In this document: one piece after another, positions 43,425 to 52,639 of the stretch
How the letters are laid out: the number at the start of each line of letters is the position of its first letter
Numbering within the stretch: the stretch's first letter is position 1
Source: Candidatus Lachnoclostridium avicola
GTDB taxonomy: Bacteria; Bacillota; Clostridia; Lachnospirales; Lachnospiraceae
NCBI GenBank assembly: GCA_019114465.1
Contig: DXFM01000003.1
Coordinates: 1-64,000 of the forward strand
DNA length: 64,000 nucleotides
Direction: 5' to 3'
Translations under genes and position numbers: made by a program
The notes under the pieces: generated by a model
The model's input: only the letters and a program-made list of their open reading frames with translations
The model's database searches: none
Told to the model about the DNA's origin: nothing

Positions 43425-44246
43425 ATGAGCAGTTGGGGGAGGATGACAGGGGGCAGCAGCCCCAGGCAGAGAAGATGGGCGGCGCTGGCGGCCGTTTTTC
43501 TGGGGGCATCTCTCTTGTGGGGATGCCAGAGCGCTGATCCGGCCAGGGATGAATACCGGCTGGCGGGAATTGAACAGATGGATCAGGGAGATTATGAGGG
43601 AGCCATCGCTTCCTTTGAGGAGGCCATTGCCCATTCCGACGGAAGGGTGGGCGAGTTCGAGATCGACGTATTAAAATACAGAGGCGAGGCAGAATATAAG
43701 GCGGAAGATTATCCGGCGGCGGTCCACACCTACGGCGTGCTGCTCCAGGTGGATGGAGAAGACCCGGATTATTATTATCTGAGAAGCATGGCATATTCCG
43801 CCCAGGATATGACCGCGGAGGCGGAGGCGGATGTCCAGGCGGCTTCAGAGCTGGAGCAGAGCCGGGGACAGCTCTCTCCGGTGATGGAGGAGGCCATGGC
43901 CGCTCTGGGAGGAGCCTGGATGAAGGCCGGCGACCAGGAGAAGGCGGAGGCGGCCTTTGACCGGGTCCTGACTGCCGGAACAGCCACGGCCCAGACCTAC
44001 AGCCTGCTGGGGCTTGCCTGTCTGGACGGAGATCAGGCGGAGCTGGCAGAAGGCTACTTTGAGCAGGGGATGGCCCTGACTCAGCCGGGAAGCGAAGAGT
44101 ACGGTTCCCTGTTGTGGAACCGGGCAGCGGCCCTGGAGTACTCCGGAGACTTTTCCGGAGCCAGAGAGCTTTTAGAGGAGTATGTCTCCTCCTACGGGGC
44201 AGATCCGGAAGTGGAACGGGAGATTCGGTTTTTAGAGACAAGGTAG
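43425..44246 (+). CDS. TPR-repeat lipoprotein
   Basis: A 273-residue secreted protein: basic N-terminus, hydrophobic segment and lipobox LWGC, so membrane-anchored outside the cell. The rest is helical repeats of the TPR type (for example YEGAIASFEEAIAHS, KAEAAFDRVLTAG, AEGYFEQGMALTQPG). TPRs bind other proteins. Function is unknown. The start is the ATG at 43425 after AAAGGAGAGGG; an upstream TTG overlapping the dUTPase stop is unlikely. hflX follows after 5 bases. Confidence 0.82.
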   Translation: MSSWGRMTGGSSPRQRRWAALAAVFLGASLLWGCQSADPARDEYRLAGIEQMDQGDYEGAIASFEEAIAHSDGRVGEFEIDVLKYRGEAEYKAEDYPAAVHTYGVLLQVDGEDPDYYYLRSMAYSAQDMTAEAEADVQAASELEQSRGQLSPVMEEAMAALGGAWMKAGDQEKAEAAFDRVLTAGTATAQTYSLLGLACLDGDQAELAEGYFEQGMALTQPGSEEYGSLLWNRAAALEYSGDFSGARELLEEYVSSYGADPEVEREIRFLETR

Positions 44247-44251
44247 GGATT

Positions 44252-45517
44252 ATGGCAGAACTGATAGAAATCAAAGAAGTAGAGGAACGGGTGATCCTGA
44301 CGGCGGTGAGCGTGGCCGACGGGGACGACACGGAGAGCTCCCTGGACGAGCTGGAGGAGCTGGTAAAGACGGCCGGCGGCCAGACGGTGGGCCGGCTGAT
44401 CCAGAACCGGGAAAAGATTCATCCCGGCACCTATCTGGGAAAGGGAAAGATCGATGAGCTGAAGGAGCTGATCTGGGAGACGGACGCCACAGGCATTGTC
44501 TGCGACGACGAGCTGTCCCCGGCTCAGCTGAGAAATCTGGAGGATGCCCTGGAGACGAAGGTGATGGACCGGACCATGGTGATCCTGGACATTTTCGCCC
44601 GCCACGCCACCACCAGGGAGGGAAAGCTGCAGGTGGAGCTGGCCCAGCTGCGGTACCGGGCGGTGCGGCTGGTGGGCCTGCGCAACTCCCTGTCCCGTCT
44701 GGGCGGCGGCATCGGTACCAGGGGACCGGGTGAATCCAAGCTGGAGATCGACCGCCGGCGGATCCACGACAGGATCAGCCAGTTAAAGAGCGAGCTGGAG
44801 CAGGTGCAGCGCCACCGGGAGCTTTCCAGACAGCAGCGGGAGAAGAGCCACACCCTGCGGGCGGCCATTGTGGGCTACACCAACGCAGGAAAATCCACCC
44901 TGCTCAACCGGCTGACGGGAGCCGGCATCCTGGCGGAGGACAAGCTGTTTGCCACTCTGGATCCCACCACCAGAAATTACCGCCTGCCGGACGGCCAGGA
45001 GATTCTGCTGACGGATACGGTGGGATTTATCCGCAAGCTGCCCCACCATCTGGTGGAGGCCTTCAAGAGCACTCTGGAGGAGGCGAAGTACTGCGATATC
45101 ATTCTCCACGTGGTGGACAGTTCCAACCCTCAGATGGACGTGCAGATGTATGTGGTGTACGACACCTTAAAACAGCTGGGGGTGGAGGACAAGGAGTTTA
45201 TCACCCTGTTCAACAAGATCGATCAGGTGGAGGGAGATCCGGTTCTCCGGGACATGCAGGCAGATCATCAGCTGAAGATATCCGCCAAAACCGGGGAAGG
45301 GCTGGATCAGCTGACGGAGCTTCTGGAGTCTATCCTCCGAAGCCGCAAGGTTTATCTGGAGCAGGTCTATCCCTATTCCCAGGCGGGGAAGATCCAGCAG
45401 ATCCGCAAATATGGAGAGCTGTTGAGCGAGGACTACCGGGAGGATGGAATTGCGGTGAGAGCCTATGTGCCGGCGGAGATTTTTGCGGTCGTTCTCCCTG
45501 GAAAGACAGAGGACTGA
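44252..45517 (+). CDS. hflX: Ribosome-splitting GTPase HflX
   Basis: A 421-residue GTPase. N-terminal HflX domain with HPGTYLGKGKIDELKEL and LSPAQLRNLEDAL, the GGGIGTRGPGESKLEIDRR linker, then the G domain: GYTNAGKST (G1), DPTTR, DTVGFIRKLPHHLVEAF (G3) and FNKID (G4). HflX rescues stalled ribosomes by splitting them, after heat or antibiotic stress. A terminator follows. Confidence 0.96.
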   Translation: MAELIEIKEVEERVILTAVSVADGDDTESSLDELEELVKTAGGQTVGRLIQNREKIHPGTYLGKGKIDELKELIWETDATGIVCDDELSPAQLRNLEDALETKVMDRTMVILDIFARHATTREGKLQVELAQLRYRAVRLVGLRNSLSRLGGGIGTRGPGESKLEIDRRRIHDRISQLKSELEQVQRHRELSRQQREKSHTLRAAIVGYTNAGKSTLLNRLTGAGILAEDKLFATLDPTTRNYRLPDGQEILLTDTVGFIRKLPHHLVEAFKSTLEEAKYCDIILHVVDSSNPQMDVQMYVVYDTLKQLGVEDKEFITLFNKIDQVEGDPVLRDMQADHQLKISAKTGEGLDQLTELLESILRSRKVYLEQVYPYSQAGKIQQIRKYGELLSEDYREDGIAVRAYVPAEIFAVVLPGKTED

Positions 45518-45558
45518 CCACGGCGGACAGAGAAAATTGATCCATTAGAAATTATAAT

Positions 45559-45613
45559 AAAACACAATATCTAGTTTCGCAGGAATTGCCGAACATAGAT
45601 ATTGTGTTTTTTT
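45559..45613 (+). terminator. Terminator of hflX
   Basis: AAAACACAATATCT (45559-45572) pairs perfectly with AGATATTGTGTTTT (45597-45610), followed by further T to 45613. Confidence 0.8.
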
Positions 45614-45673
45614 GCCCCGTCTGCTATAATGGGGTCTATGGCGCCTCCGGCGCAAGGAAAGGAGCAAGGGGAT

Positions 45674-48067
45674 ATGATTAACGTCATCAAAAGAGACGGA
45701 GAAAAGGCGGACTTCAGCCTGAATAAAATAACAGAAGCTATTAAAAAAGCGTTTAAAGCCACGGGGAAGGAGTTCAACAATGAGATACTGGAACTGCTCT
45801 CTCTGCGGGTGACGGCAGATTTCCAGGACAAGATGGACGGGGACACCATCGGAGTGGAGCAGATCCAGGACAGCGTGGAGCACGTGCTGGAGCAGACCGG
45901 CTACACCGATGTGGCGAAAGCATATATTCTGTACCGGAAGCAGCGGGAGAAGATCCGCAATATGAAGAACACCATTCTGGACTACAAGGATGTGGTGAAC
46001 GGCTACGTGAAGGTGGAGGACTGGCGTGTGAAGGAAAACTCCACCGTTACATACTCCGTGGGAGGACTGATTTTGAGCAACTCCGGAGCGGTGACCGCCA
46101 ACTACTGGCTGTCTGAGATCTACGATCAGGAGATCGCCGACGCCCACCGCAATGCGGACATCCACCTCCACGATCTGTCCATGCTCACCGGCTACTGCGC
46201 CGGCTGGTCCTTAAAACAGCTGCTGCTGGAGGGACTGGGAGGAATTCCGGGAAAGATCACCTCTTCCCCCGCCAAGCACCTGTCCGTGCTGTGCAATCAG
46301 ATGGTAAACTTCCTGGGAATCATGCAGAATGAGTGGGCCGGCGCCCAGGCATTCTCCTCCTTTGACACTTACCTGGCTCCTTTCGTGAAAGTGGATAATC
46401 TGTCCTACCCGGAGGTAAAAAAGTGCATCGAGTCCTTTATCTACGGGGTGAACACCCCCAGCCGCTGGGGCACCCAGGCGCCCTTCTCCAACATCACTCT
46501 GGACTGGACCGTGCCGGATGATATGGCGGAGATGAACGCCATCGTGGGCGGAAAAGAGATGGACTTTAAGTACAAGGACTGCAAGAAAGAGATGGATATG
46601 GTGAACAAGGCCTTCATCGAGACCATGATCGAGGGAGACGCCAACGGCCGGGGATTCCAGTACCCCATTCCCACCTACTCCATCACCAGGGATTTTGACT
46701 GGTCTGACACGGAGAACAACCGCCTTCTGTTTGAGATGACGGCAAAATACGGAACGCCCTATTTCTCCAACTACATCAACAGCGACATGAAGCCCAGCGA
46801 CATCCGCAGCATGTGCTGCCGTCTCCGCCTGGACCTGCGGGAGCTGAGAAAGAAGACGGGAGGCTATTTCGGTTCCGGGGAGAGCACCGGCTCCATCGGC
46901 GTGGTGACCATCAACATGCCCAGGATCGCCTATCTGGCCAAAGACGAGGAGGATTTCTACCGCCGTCTGGACCACATGATGGATATTTCCGCCCGTTCCC
47001 TGAAGGTGAAGAGGGAAGTGATCACAAAACTGCTGGACGGCGGTCTCTACCCCTACACCAAGAGATATCTGGGCAGCTTTGAGAACCATTTTTCCACCAT
47101 CGGACTGGTGGGCATGAACGAGGCCGGATTAAACGCCAGATGGATCGGAAAGGATATGACTCATCCGGAGACCCAGGAGTTTACAAAGCAGGTGTTAAAC
47201 CACATGAGAGAGCGGCTGTCCGACTATCAGGTGCAGTACGGCGATCTGTACAACCTGGAGGCCACCCCGGCGGAGTCCACCTCCTACCGTCTGGCCAAGC
47301 ACGACGTGGAGCGGTATCCCGACATCAAGACGGCCTCCGGAGACTGCGGAACCCCTTATTATACCAACAGCTCTCACCTGCCTGTGGGCTACACGGCGGA
47401 CGTGTTTGATGCCCTGGACATCCAGGATGACCTGCAGACCCTTTACACCTCAGGCACCGTGTTCCACGCTTTCCTGGGAGAGAAGCTGCCGGATTGGAAG
47501 TCCGCGGCAAAGCTGGTGAAGACCATTGCGGACAACTACAAGCTGCCCTACTACACCATCTCCCCCACCTACTCCATCTGCAAGGACCACGGCTACCTCA
47601 CCGGAGAGCATTTCACCTGCCCGGTGTGCGGAAAAGAGGCGGAGGTGTACAGCCGGATCACCGGGTATTACCGTCCGGTGAAGAACTGGAACGAAGGAAA
47701 GCTCCAGGAGTACAAGAACCGGAAGACTTACGACGTTCTCCACGGCGGCTGGAGGGTGAAGGCGTCCCAGCTGGGAAATGAGGGGGATGCCGCCCAGAAA
47801 GCGGAGACGGAGAACGGCGCTGGAGCTGCCCCCATCGCCGCGGGCACCTATCTGTTCACCACCAAGACCTGCCCCAACTGCAAGGCGGCCAAGGAGTTTT
47901 TGAAGGATATGGACTATCAGGTCATCGACGCGGAGGAGAATCCGGAGCTGTCCAGCCGGTTCGGAGTCATGCAGGCTCCCACTCTGGTGCTGGTAAAAGA
48001 CGGAAAGATCCAGAAATACGTCAATGCCTCCAATATCCGCCGGTACACGGAGGAACAGAAACACTGA
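45674..48067 (+). CDS. nrdD: Class III ribonucleotide reductase 2 with C-terminal glutaredoxin-like domain
   Basis: A 797-residue glycyl radical reductase, distantly related to the one at 30788-32926. ATP-cone at about 1-95, barrel with SVGGLILSNSG, a zinc-site remnant CPVCGK, and the radical motif RITGYYRPV near 690. After the radical loop, residues about 725-797 form a thioredoxin/glutaredoxin-like domain with CPNC and MQAPTLVLVKDGK. That domain could supply electrons directly. This suggests use of a thiol donor, as opposed to formate used by many class III enzymes. Start taken at 45674 with AAAGGAG and AGGGG upstream. Confidence 0.9.
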   Translation: MINVIKRDGEKADFSLNKITEAIKKAFKATGKEFNNEILELLSLRVTADFQDKMDGDTIGVEQIQDSVEHVLEQTGYTDVAKAYILYRKQREKIRNMKNTILDYKDVVNGYVKVEDWRVKENSTVTYSVGGLILSNSGAVTANYWLSEIYDQEIADAHRNADIHLHDLSMLTGYCAGWSLKQLLLEGLGGIPGKITSSPAKHLSVLCNQMVNFLGIMQNEWAGAQAFSSFDTYLAPFVKVDNLSYPEVKKCIESFIYGVNTPSRWGTQAPFSNITLDWTVPDDMAEMNAIVGGKEMDFKYKDCKKEMDMVNKAFIETMIEGDANGRGFQYPIPTYSITRDFDWSDTENNRLLFEMTAKYGTPYFSNYINSDMKPSDIRSMCCRLRLDLRELRKKTGGYFGSGESTGSIGVVTINMPRIAYLAKDEEDFYRRLDHMMDISARSLKVKREVITKLLDGGLYPYTKRYLGSFENHFSTIGLVGMNEAGLNARWIGKDMTHPETQEFTKQVLNHMRERLSDYQVQYGDLYNLEATPAESTSYRLAKHDVERYPDIKTASGDCGTPYYTNSSHLPVGYTADVFDALDIQDDLQTLYTSGTVFHAFLGEKLPDWKSAAKLVKTIADNYKLPYYTISPTYSICKDHGYLTGEHFTCPVCGKEAEVYSRITGYYRPVKNWNEGKLQEYKNRKTYDVLHGGWRVKASQLGNEGDAAQKAETENGAGAAPIAAGTYLFTTKTCPNCKAAKEFLKDMDYQVIDAEENPELSSRFGVMQAPTLVLVKDGKIQKYVNASNIRRYTEEQKH

Positions 48068-48090
48068 CCGGAAGAAGAATATGAGATACG

Positions 48091-48125
48091 CGCCCGGAGA
48101 GAGAAATCTTTCCGGGCGTTTTTTT
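48091..48125 (+). terminator. Terminator of nrdD 2
   Basis: CGCCCGGA (48091-48098) pairs with TCCGGGCG (48111-48118), followed by seven T. Confidence 0.85.
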
Positions 48126-48232
48126 CTGGAACAGCCGATATCCCCAAAGCACCGGCTGTCCGAATATGAAAATTGGTAAATACAATTTTAGAAATAAGAC
48201 GAAAATTTTACATAAATTTATCTCGGAAGAAA

Positions 48233-48278
48233 GTCCGCCCTTTACACAGCTGTGATACGGTGTAAAAGGCGGATTTTT
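48233..48278 (+). terminator. Second hairpin with T-run immediately before phoH-like gene
   Basis: TCCGCCCTTTACAC (48234-48247) pairs with GTGTAAAAGGCGGA (48260-48273, one mismatch), followed by five T. It ends about 40 bases before the next start codon, and another terminator already closes nrdD 2. It may therefore be a leader attenuator of the PhoH gene. Confidence 0.6.
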
Positions 48279-48318
48279 GAGAATCCCGCCGGACAACATG
48301 ATGCAGGAGGAAAAGCGG

Positions 48319-49692
48319 ATGGTAAAAACATATGTGATTGATACGAACGTGCTGATTCAGAATCCCCGTGCCCTGGAATATTTTGAGGATAACCGGGTGA
48401 TTCTTCCCATTGTGGTGCTGGAGGAGCTGGACAAGCTGAAACAGGCCGACGGGGAGAAGGGCGCCAATGCCAGGGCTGCCATCCGTTTTCTGGAACAGCT
48501 GCGCCAGAGAGGGGATCTGCTGGAAGGCGTCTCCCTGGAAGGCGGGGGAAGCCTGCGGGTAGAGAAAAATTTTGTAGATGTGGAGCTGCCGCCGGACATG
48601 CCGGACCATCTGATGGACAATCGGATTCTGAAGGTGTGCCGCGGTCTGTCGGAGCGGTCCGGGGAGCAGGTGGTCCTGATCACAAAGGATATTCTGCTGC
48701 GGGTGAAAGCCCAGATCATCGGCGTGAAGGCGGAGGACTTCGCAGCGGAACAGGCGCCGGGCAGGGAGGAACAGTACCGGGGGAGGACGGAGGTTTTTGC
48801 TCCGGAGGAGCTGTTTAAGGAGTTTAAGAAGAAGGGGATTTCCGTGAGCGAGGTGTATGTGTCCGATGAGGAGGGAAACCGGAGGACGCCGGAGCTGTTT
48901 GAAAATGAATTTGTACTGATCCGGGCGGACCAGTCGGTGGGAAAGACCCATCTGGGACGGGTGGAGAACGGCCGCCTGAGAAAGCTGGATTACAGGAAGA
49001 GCAGCCCCTACGGAGTGACGCCCCGCAATTCCGGTCAGTATTTTCTCCAGGAAGCCCTGATGCAGCCGGCAGACCGGGCTCCCCTGGTGATTGTCAAGGG
49101 AGCCGCGGGAACCAGCAAGACGTTCTACTCCCTGGCGGTGGGCCTGGAAAAAGTGCTGAACCACCCCACGGGAGAGTACCGCCGGATTCTGGTGATCCGT
49201 CCCAACGCCCAGTTTGATTCGGACATCGGCTTTCTGCCGGGGGATGAACAGGAGAAGCTTTCTCCCCTCATGCGGCCGGTGGTGGACAATCTGGAACAGC
49301 TCATTGATTCCAGCGAGGAGGAACGCTATGGGGATGAGGAAGAACTGAGGGGAAAGATTGAGGAAATCTTTGCCAGAGGACTGATTGAGACAGAGGCCCT
49401 CAACTACATCCGGGGACGTTCCATCGCGAAAACCTACATGATTATTGACGAAGCCCAGAACACCACGCCGGATCAGATCAAGGGAATTATCACCCGGGCG
49501 GGGAAAGACACAAAAATCATACTGCTGGGGGATCCCGGGCAGATCGACCGGCCGTTTTTGGACGAGCGGACCAACGGGCTCAGCTATGCCTCAGAGCGGA
49601 TGAAGGGAAGTCCGCTGTGCTGGCAGATTACCATGACGGCAGAGGAATGTGAACGGTCCGGGCTGGCCCTGGACGCAATTCGGAGGTTATGA
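48319..49692 (+). CDS. PIN-PhoH ATPase (PhoH2/YlaK-like)
   Basis: A 457-residue protein: N-terminal PIN-type RNase domain (YVIDTNVLIQNP with the first Asp, LPIVVLEELDKL, MDNRIL and a later ITKD) and a C-terminal PhoH ATPase (GAAGTSKTFYSLAVG as P-loop, IIDEAQNTTPDQIK as Walker B, LLGDPGQID). Such proteins unwind and cut RNA. Start at 48319 follows AGGAGG. It overlaps no gene; the HD hydrolase starts 3 bases after its stop. Confidence 0.92.
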   Translation: MVKTYVIDTNVLIQNPRALEYFEDNRVILPIVVLEELDKLKQADGEKGANARAAIRFLEQLRQRGDLLEGVSLEGGGSLRVEKNFVDVELPPDMPDHLMDNRILKVCRGLSERSGEQVVLITKDILLRVKAQIIGVKAEDFAAEQAPGREEQYRGRTEVFAPEELFKEFKKKGISVSEVYVSDEEGNRRTPELFENEFVLIRADQSVGKTHLGRVENGRLRKLDYRKSSPYGVTPRNSGQYFLQEALMQPADRAPLVIVKGAAGTSKTFYSLAVGLEKVLNHPTGEYRRILVIRPNAQFDSDIGFLPGDEQEKLSPLMRPVVDNLEQLIDSSEEERYGDEEELRGKIEEIFARGLIETEALNYIRGRSIAKTYMIIDEAQNTTPDQIKGIITRAGKDTKIILLGDPGQIDRPFLDERTNGLSYASERMKGSPLCWQITMTAEECERSGLALDAIRRL

Positions 49693-49695
49693 CAA

Positions 49696-50358
49696 ATGAA
49701 GACAAAATACAGTCAGATTCGTGAGGACAGGGAGATCAACCTGCTCATCGAAAAGGGAAATGAGATACTGGGAACTCTGGGATACACAGAGCATTCCAGG
49801 CGCCATGCCGCCAGGACGGCGGAGACGGCAGCCCAGATTTTAAAAGATCTGGGATACAAAAAACAGAGAATTGAGCTGGCGAAAATCGCCGGCTATATGC
49901 ACGATATCGGAAACAGCATCAACCGCCACGACCACGCCCACAGCGGGGCGATCCTGGCCTATGATATTCTGCGCAGGCGGGAGATGGACCTGGAGGACGT
50001 GCTCACGGTGACGGCGGCCATCGGCCACCACGACGAGCAGACGGGAAACGCGGTGGACGAGGTGTCGGCGGCGCTGATCCTGGCGGACAAGACGGACGTG
50101 AGGAGAAACCGGGTGCAGAATCCGGATCGGAAGAATTTTGACATCCACGACAGGGTCAATTACGCGGCCCTCTCCTCCCAGGTGGCTGTGGACAGGGAAA
50201 AGCGGGTGATCCAGATGACTCTGCAGCTGGATGACCGATACTGCAGCCTGGTGGACTATTTTGAGATCTTTCTGGAACGGATGATTATGTGCCGCCGGGC
50301 GGCGGAGCGGTTAAACTGCCGCTTTAGGCTGACGGCCAACGGCAGCAAGCTTCTGTAG
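49696..50358 (+). CDS. HD-domain phosphohydrolase
   Basis: A 220-residue protein with HD metal motifs: HSRRH near residue 36, MHDIGN (about 73-78), and GHHDE plus LADKTDV further on. Such proteins hydrolyse nucleotides or signalling molecules. Substrate unknown. It follows the PhoH-like gene directly, perhaps in RNA or nucleotide metabolism. Confidence 0.85.
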   Translation: MKTKYSQIREDREINLLIEKGNEILGTLGYTEHSRRHAARTAETAAQILKDLGYKKQRIELAKIAGYMHDIGNSINRHDHAHSGAILAYDILRRREMDLEDVLTVTAAIGHHDEQTGNAVDEVSAALILADKTDVRRNRVQNPDRKNFDIHDRVNYAALSSQVAVDREKRVIQMTLQLDDRYCSLVDYFEIFLERMIMCRRAAERLNCRFRLTANGSKLL

Positions 50359-50477
50359 GCCGGCTTTCGGGGAAGATGGTCTGCCTTTCCATTCGGCAAA
50401 AAGTGTGATATGATGAAGTGGAGAATCGGAGAGCCGGAAGGTTCTCTGAAACTGTGCCAATGGAAAAGGAGAACGTG

Positions 50478-51515
50478 ATGAAACAGACGATTGATATGCG
50501 GGGAGTGGCCTGTCCCGGGCCGGTGGTGGCCGTAAAAAAGAAAACGGATGATATGATAGCCGGAGAACTGCTGGTGCTGGTGGACAACCAGGCGGCAGTC
50601 CAGAATCTGGAAAAGTTTGCGGAATATAAAGGATTTACTTCCTCCTGGGAAAAGAGCGGGGAAAAAGAATTTGCGGTGCAGATCCTGGTGGGGCAGAAGG
50701 CCCTGCGGGATGTGGATTCTTATTTTGATATCTATGACAGAAAGCAGGAGGAGTTCGTGGACGGAACTCACAGTGCGGAACAGGAAATGAGACCGAAGAA
50801 GGCGGAGGTGAAGACCCGTCCGGAGAAGGAGACGGGAGAAAAAACGGCTCCGAATATTTCCGGATCTGAGACCGCCGGTCCGGAGCGGTGGGAGCGGGAG
50901 GAAGAAGAGACCGCCGTCTGCGAGACCTGCGAGCTGGTGGATGCGGCCGCCGTGCTGGAGCGGATTGCTGAGGGGCAGGAGTTCCAGCCGGCTCCGGCAG
51001 CACCCCAGCCAGCTGCTGCAGCACCTCAGCCAGCCGCCCCGGCGGCGCCTCAGCCGGCTGTTGCAGCACCTCAGCCAGCTGCCCCGGCGGCACCTCAGCC
51101 GGCTCCGGCTCCATCCCAGCCTGCGCCTGCCCCGGGCAGGAGCCAGCAGACGGCGGAAAATCCCCGCTCTCCGCTGGCAAAGGGAACGGTCCTGGTGATT
51201 TCCTCTGACGTGATGGGAAGCGGAGACGAAGGTCTGGGACGGCTGCTGATGAAAGGCTTCCTCTATGCCATGGTGGAGCAGGAAAAGCAGCCGGAGATGA
51301 TACTGTTTTACAACAGCGGCGTATTTCTGACCACGGAGGGATCGGGAGTGCTGGACGATCTGCGGGAGATGGAGCGGCGGGGTGTCTGTCTGCTCACCTG
51401 CGGAACCTGCCTGAATCACTACGGGCGCCTGGAGAAGCTTCAGGTGGGCGAAGTGACCAATATGTATGAGATTGCCCAGTGCATGATGCAGGCAGAAAGG
51501 ATCATAAGGCCGTGA
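50478..51515 (+). CDS. yedF: Sulfurtransferase-like selenium metabolism protein YedF
   Basis: A 345-residue protein. N-terminal TusA-like domain with DMRGVACPGPVVAVKK (CPGP, about 12-15), an acidic linker, a proline/alanine-rich repeat (about residues 172-220), and a C-terminal DsrE-like domain with ISSDVMGSGDEGLGRLLMKGF and LTCGTCLNHYG. YedF proteins co-occur with selenium utilisation. Selenium genes such as selD are not in the window. The repeat linker is longer than expected for the family. Confidence 0.9.
   Translation: MKQTIDMRGVACPGPVVAVKKKTDDMIAGELLVLVDNQAAVQNLEKFAEYKGFTSSWEKSGEKEFAVQILVGQKALRDVDSYFDIYDRKQEEFVDGTHSAEQEMRPKKAEVKTRPEKETGEKTAPNISGSETAGPERWEREEEETAVCETCELVDAAAVLERIAEGQEFQPAPAAPQPAAAAPQPAAPAAPQPAVAAPQPAAPAAPQPAPAPSQPAPAPGRSQQTAENPRSPLAKGTVLVISSDVMGSGDEGLGRLLMKGFLYAMVEQEKQPEMILFYNSGVFLTTEGSGVLDDLREMERRGVCLLTCGTCLNHYGRLEKLQVGEVTNMYEIAQCMMQAERIIRP
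50995..51130 (+). repeat. Tandem APQPA-coding repeat in yedF
   Basis: A degenerate 12-18 base unit related to CCTCAGCCAGCTGC is repeated in frame and codes five APQPA-type units. It probably varies in copy number between strains by slippage and forms a flexible linker. Confidence 0.8.
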
Positions 51516-52024
51516 CGGAGAAGAGGGAATCCCAGAGAGTGGTGCACCAGTTCCAGCCGGTTTTTGACAGTCGCTCCCGGGTGCTGATTCTGGGCACCAT
51601 GCCTTCCCCTAAGTCCCGGGAGCAGGGATTTTACTACGGCCATCCCAGAAACCGGTTCTGGATGGTTTTGGCTCAGGTGCTGGGGGAGCCTCAGCCGGAG
51701 ACCATTGAGGAGAAGACGGAAATGGCTCTCCGTCACGGCGTTGCCGTCTGGGATGTTCTGGCCAGCTGCGACATTCACGGGGCTGATGATACCAGCATCC
51801 GCAATCCGGTTCCCAACGACATGAGCCGGATCCTGGACCGGGCGCCGGTGCAGGCCATCTTTACCACCGGCACGAAGGCCACGGCTTTGTTTCGCAGGTA
51901 CTGCGCAGAACAGGCGGGGATGGATCCCATTCCCCTTCCGTCCACCAGCCCGGCAAACTGCCGGATTTCCACGGAAGAGCTGGTGAAAGAGTACAGTAAA
52001 ATTTTAGAATATCTGGGAAAATAG
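51512..52024 (+). CDS. DNA-deoxyinosine/uracil glycosylase (UDG superfamily)
   Basis: A 170-residue DNA repair enzyme. VLILGTMPSPKSREQGFYYGHPRNRFW (about 23-49) holds the family 1 motif with GxxPS and the aromatic pocket, and LPSTSPANC near 140 is the second motif. It removes deaminated bases, with family members acting on hypoxanthine. Start GTG at 51512 overlaps the yedF stop (GTGA) and has AAAGGA upstream; the ATG at 51479 lies inside yedF. Confidence 0.82.
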   Translation: MTEKRESQRVVHQFQPVFDSRSRVLILGTMPSPKSREQGFYYGHPRNRFWMVLAQVLGEPQPETIEEKTEMALRHGVAVWDVLASCDIHGADDTSIRNPVPNDMSRILDRAPVQAIFTTGTKATALFRRYCAEQAGMDPIPLPSTSPANCRISTEELVKEYSKILEYLGK

Positions 52025-52066
52025 AATGGCAATATCTGGCAGAAATCCCGGAATCATGGGGCTGTG

Positions 52067-52095
52067 TTGACAAAACAAAAAATCGGGGGTATAAT
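52067..52095 (+). promoter_or_regulatory. Consensus promoter of DUF6465 gene
   Basis: TTGACA (52067-52072), exactly 17 bases and TATAAT (52090-52095): a perfect consensus sigma-A promoter. It implies strong constitutive transcription of the following small basic protein. Confidence 0.88.
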
Positions 52096-52172
52096 TTTCC
52101 TCGATAATTCCTAGATAATGGCAGCTTGTAATACTTGAATATTGAGGAAAAGATTACGAGGAGGAAAAAGTT

Positions 52173-52577
52173 ATGGCACCCAGAAAAGCAAGTGTGAAGA
52201 CAGAAACTGCTGCTGCAGTGGAAACTTCAAAGACAGCAGATAAAGCACCGGCCGTAAAGGCAGAGACCAAGACGACCGCAAAAGCGGCAAAAGCTCCGGC
52301 AAAGAAAGCTGAGACCAAGGCTGCGGCTGAGACGAAGGCTCCGGCCAGAAGAACGGCAGCAAAGAAGGCTGAGCTGAAGACCGAGGTTGTGATCGAGTTC
52401 GGCGGAAGACAGATTGACACCGAGGAAGTGCTGGAGAGCGCAAAGAAGGATTTCGCTGAGAAGCACAAAGATGCAGAGTTAAAGAGCATTCATCTGTATA
52501 TTAAGCCGGAAGAATCCGTGGCATACTATGTGGCCAATGACGGAATCGGTGATCCGGAAGATAAAGTAGAGTTTTAA
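52173..52577 (+). CDS. DUF6465-type protein with histone H1-like tail
   Basis: A 134-residue protein. Residues about 1-70 are Ala/Lys/Thr-rich with repeated AKAPAKKAE-type units, like bacterial histone H1-type or HU tails, and may bind nucleic acid. Residues about 70-134 form a small domain (VVIEFGGRQIDTEEVLE, then LKSIHLYIKPEESVAYYV) like DUF6465 in Lachnospiraceae. Very strong promoter and GAGGAGG site suggest abundance. Function unknown. Confidence 0.8.
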   Translation: MAPRKASVKTETAAAVETSKTADKAPAVKAETKTTAKAAKAPAKKAETKAAAETKAPARRTAAKKAELKTEVVIEFGGRQIDTEEVLESAKKDFAEKHKDAELKSIHLYIKPEESVAYYVANDGIGDPEDKVEF

Positions 52578-52590
52578 GGAACTTTGATGA

Positions 52591-52624
52591 AGCCGCATAT
52601 CGAAAAGGTATGCGGTTTTCTTTT
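52591..52624 (+). terminator. Terminator of DUF6465 gene
   Basis: CCGCATATC (from 52593) pairs with GGTATGCGG (52607-52615), one G-U pair, followed by a T-rich run. Confidence 0.75.
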
Positions 52625-52639
52625 ACTGTGAAAGCCCGA

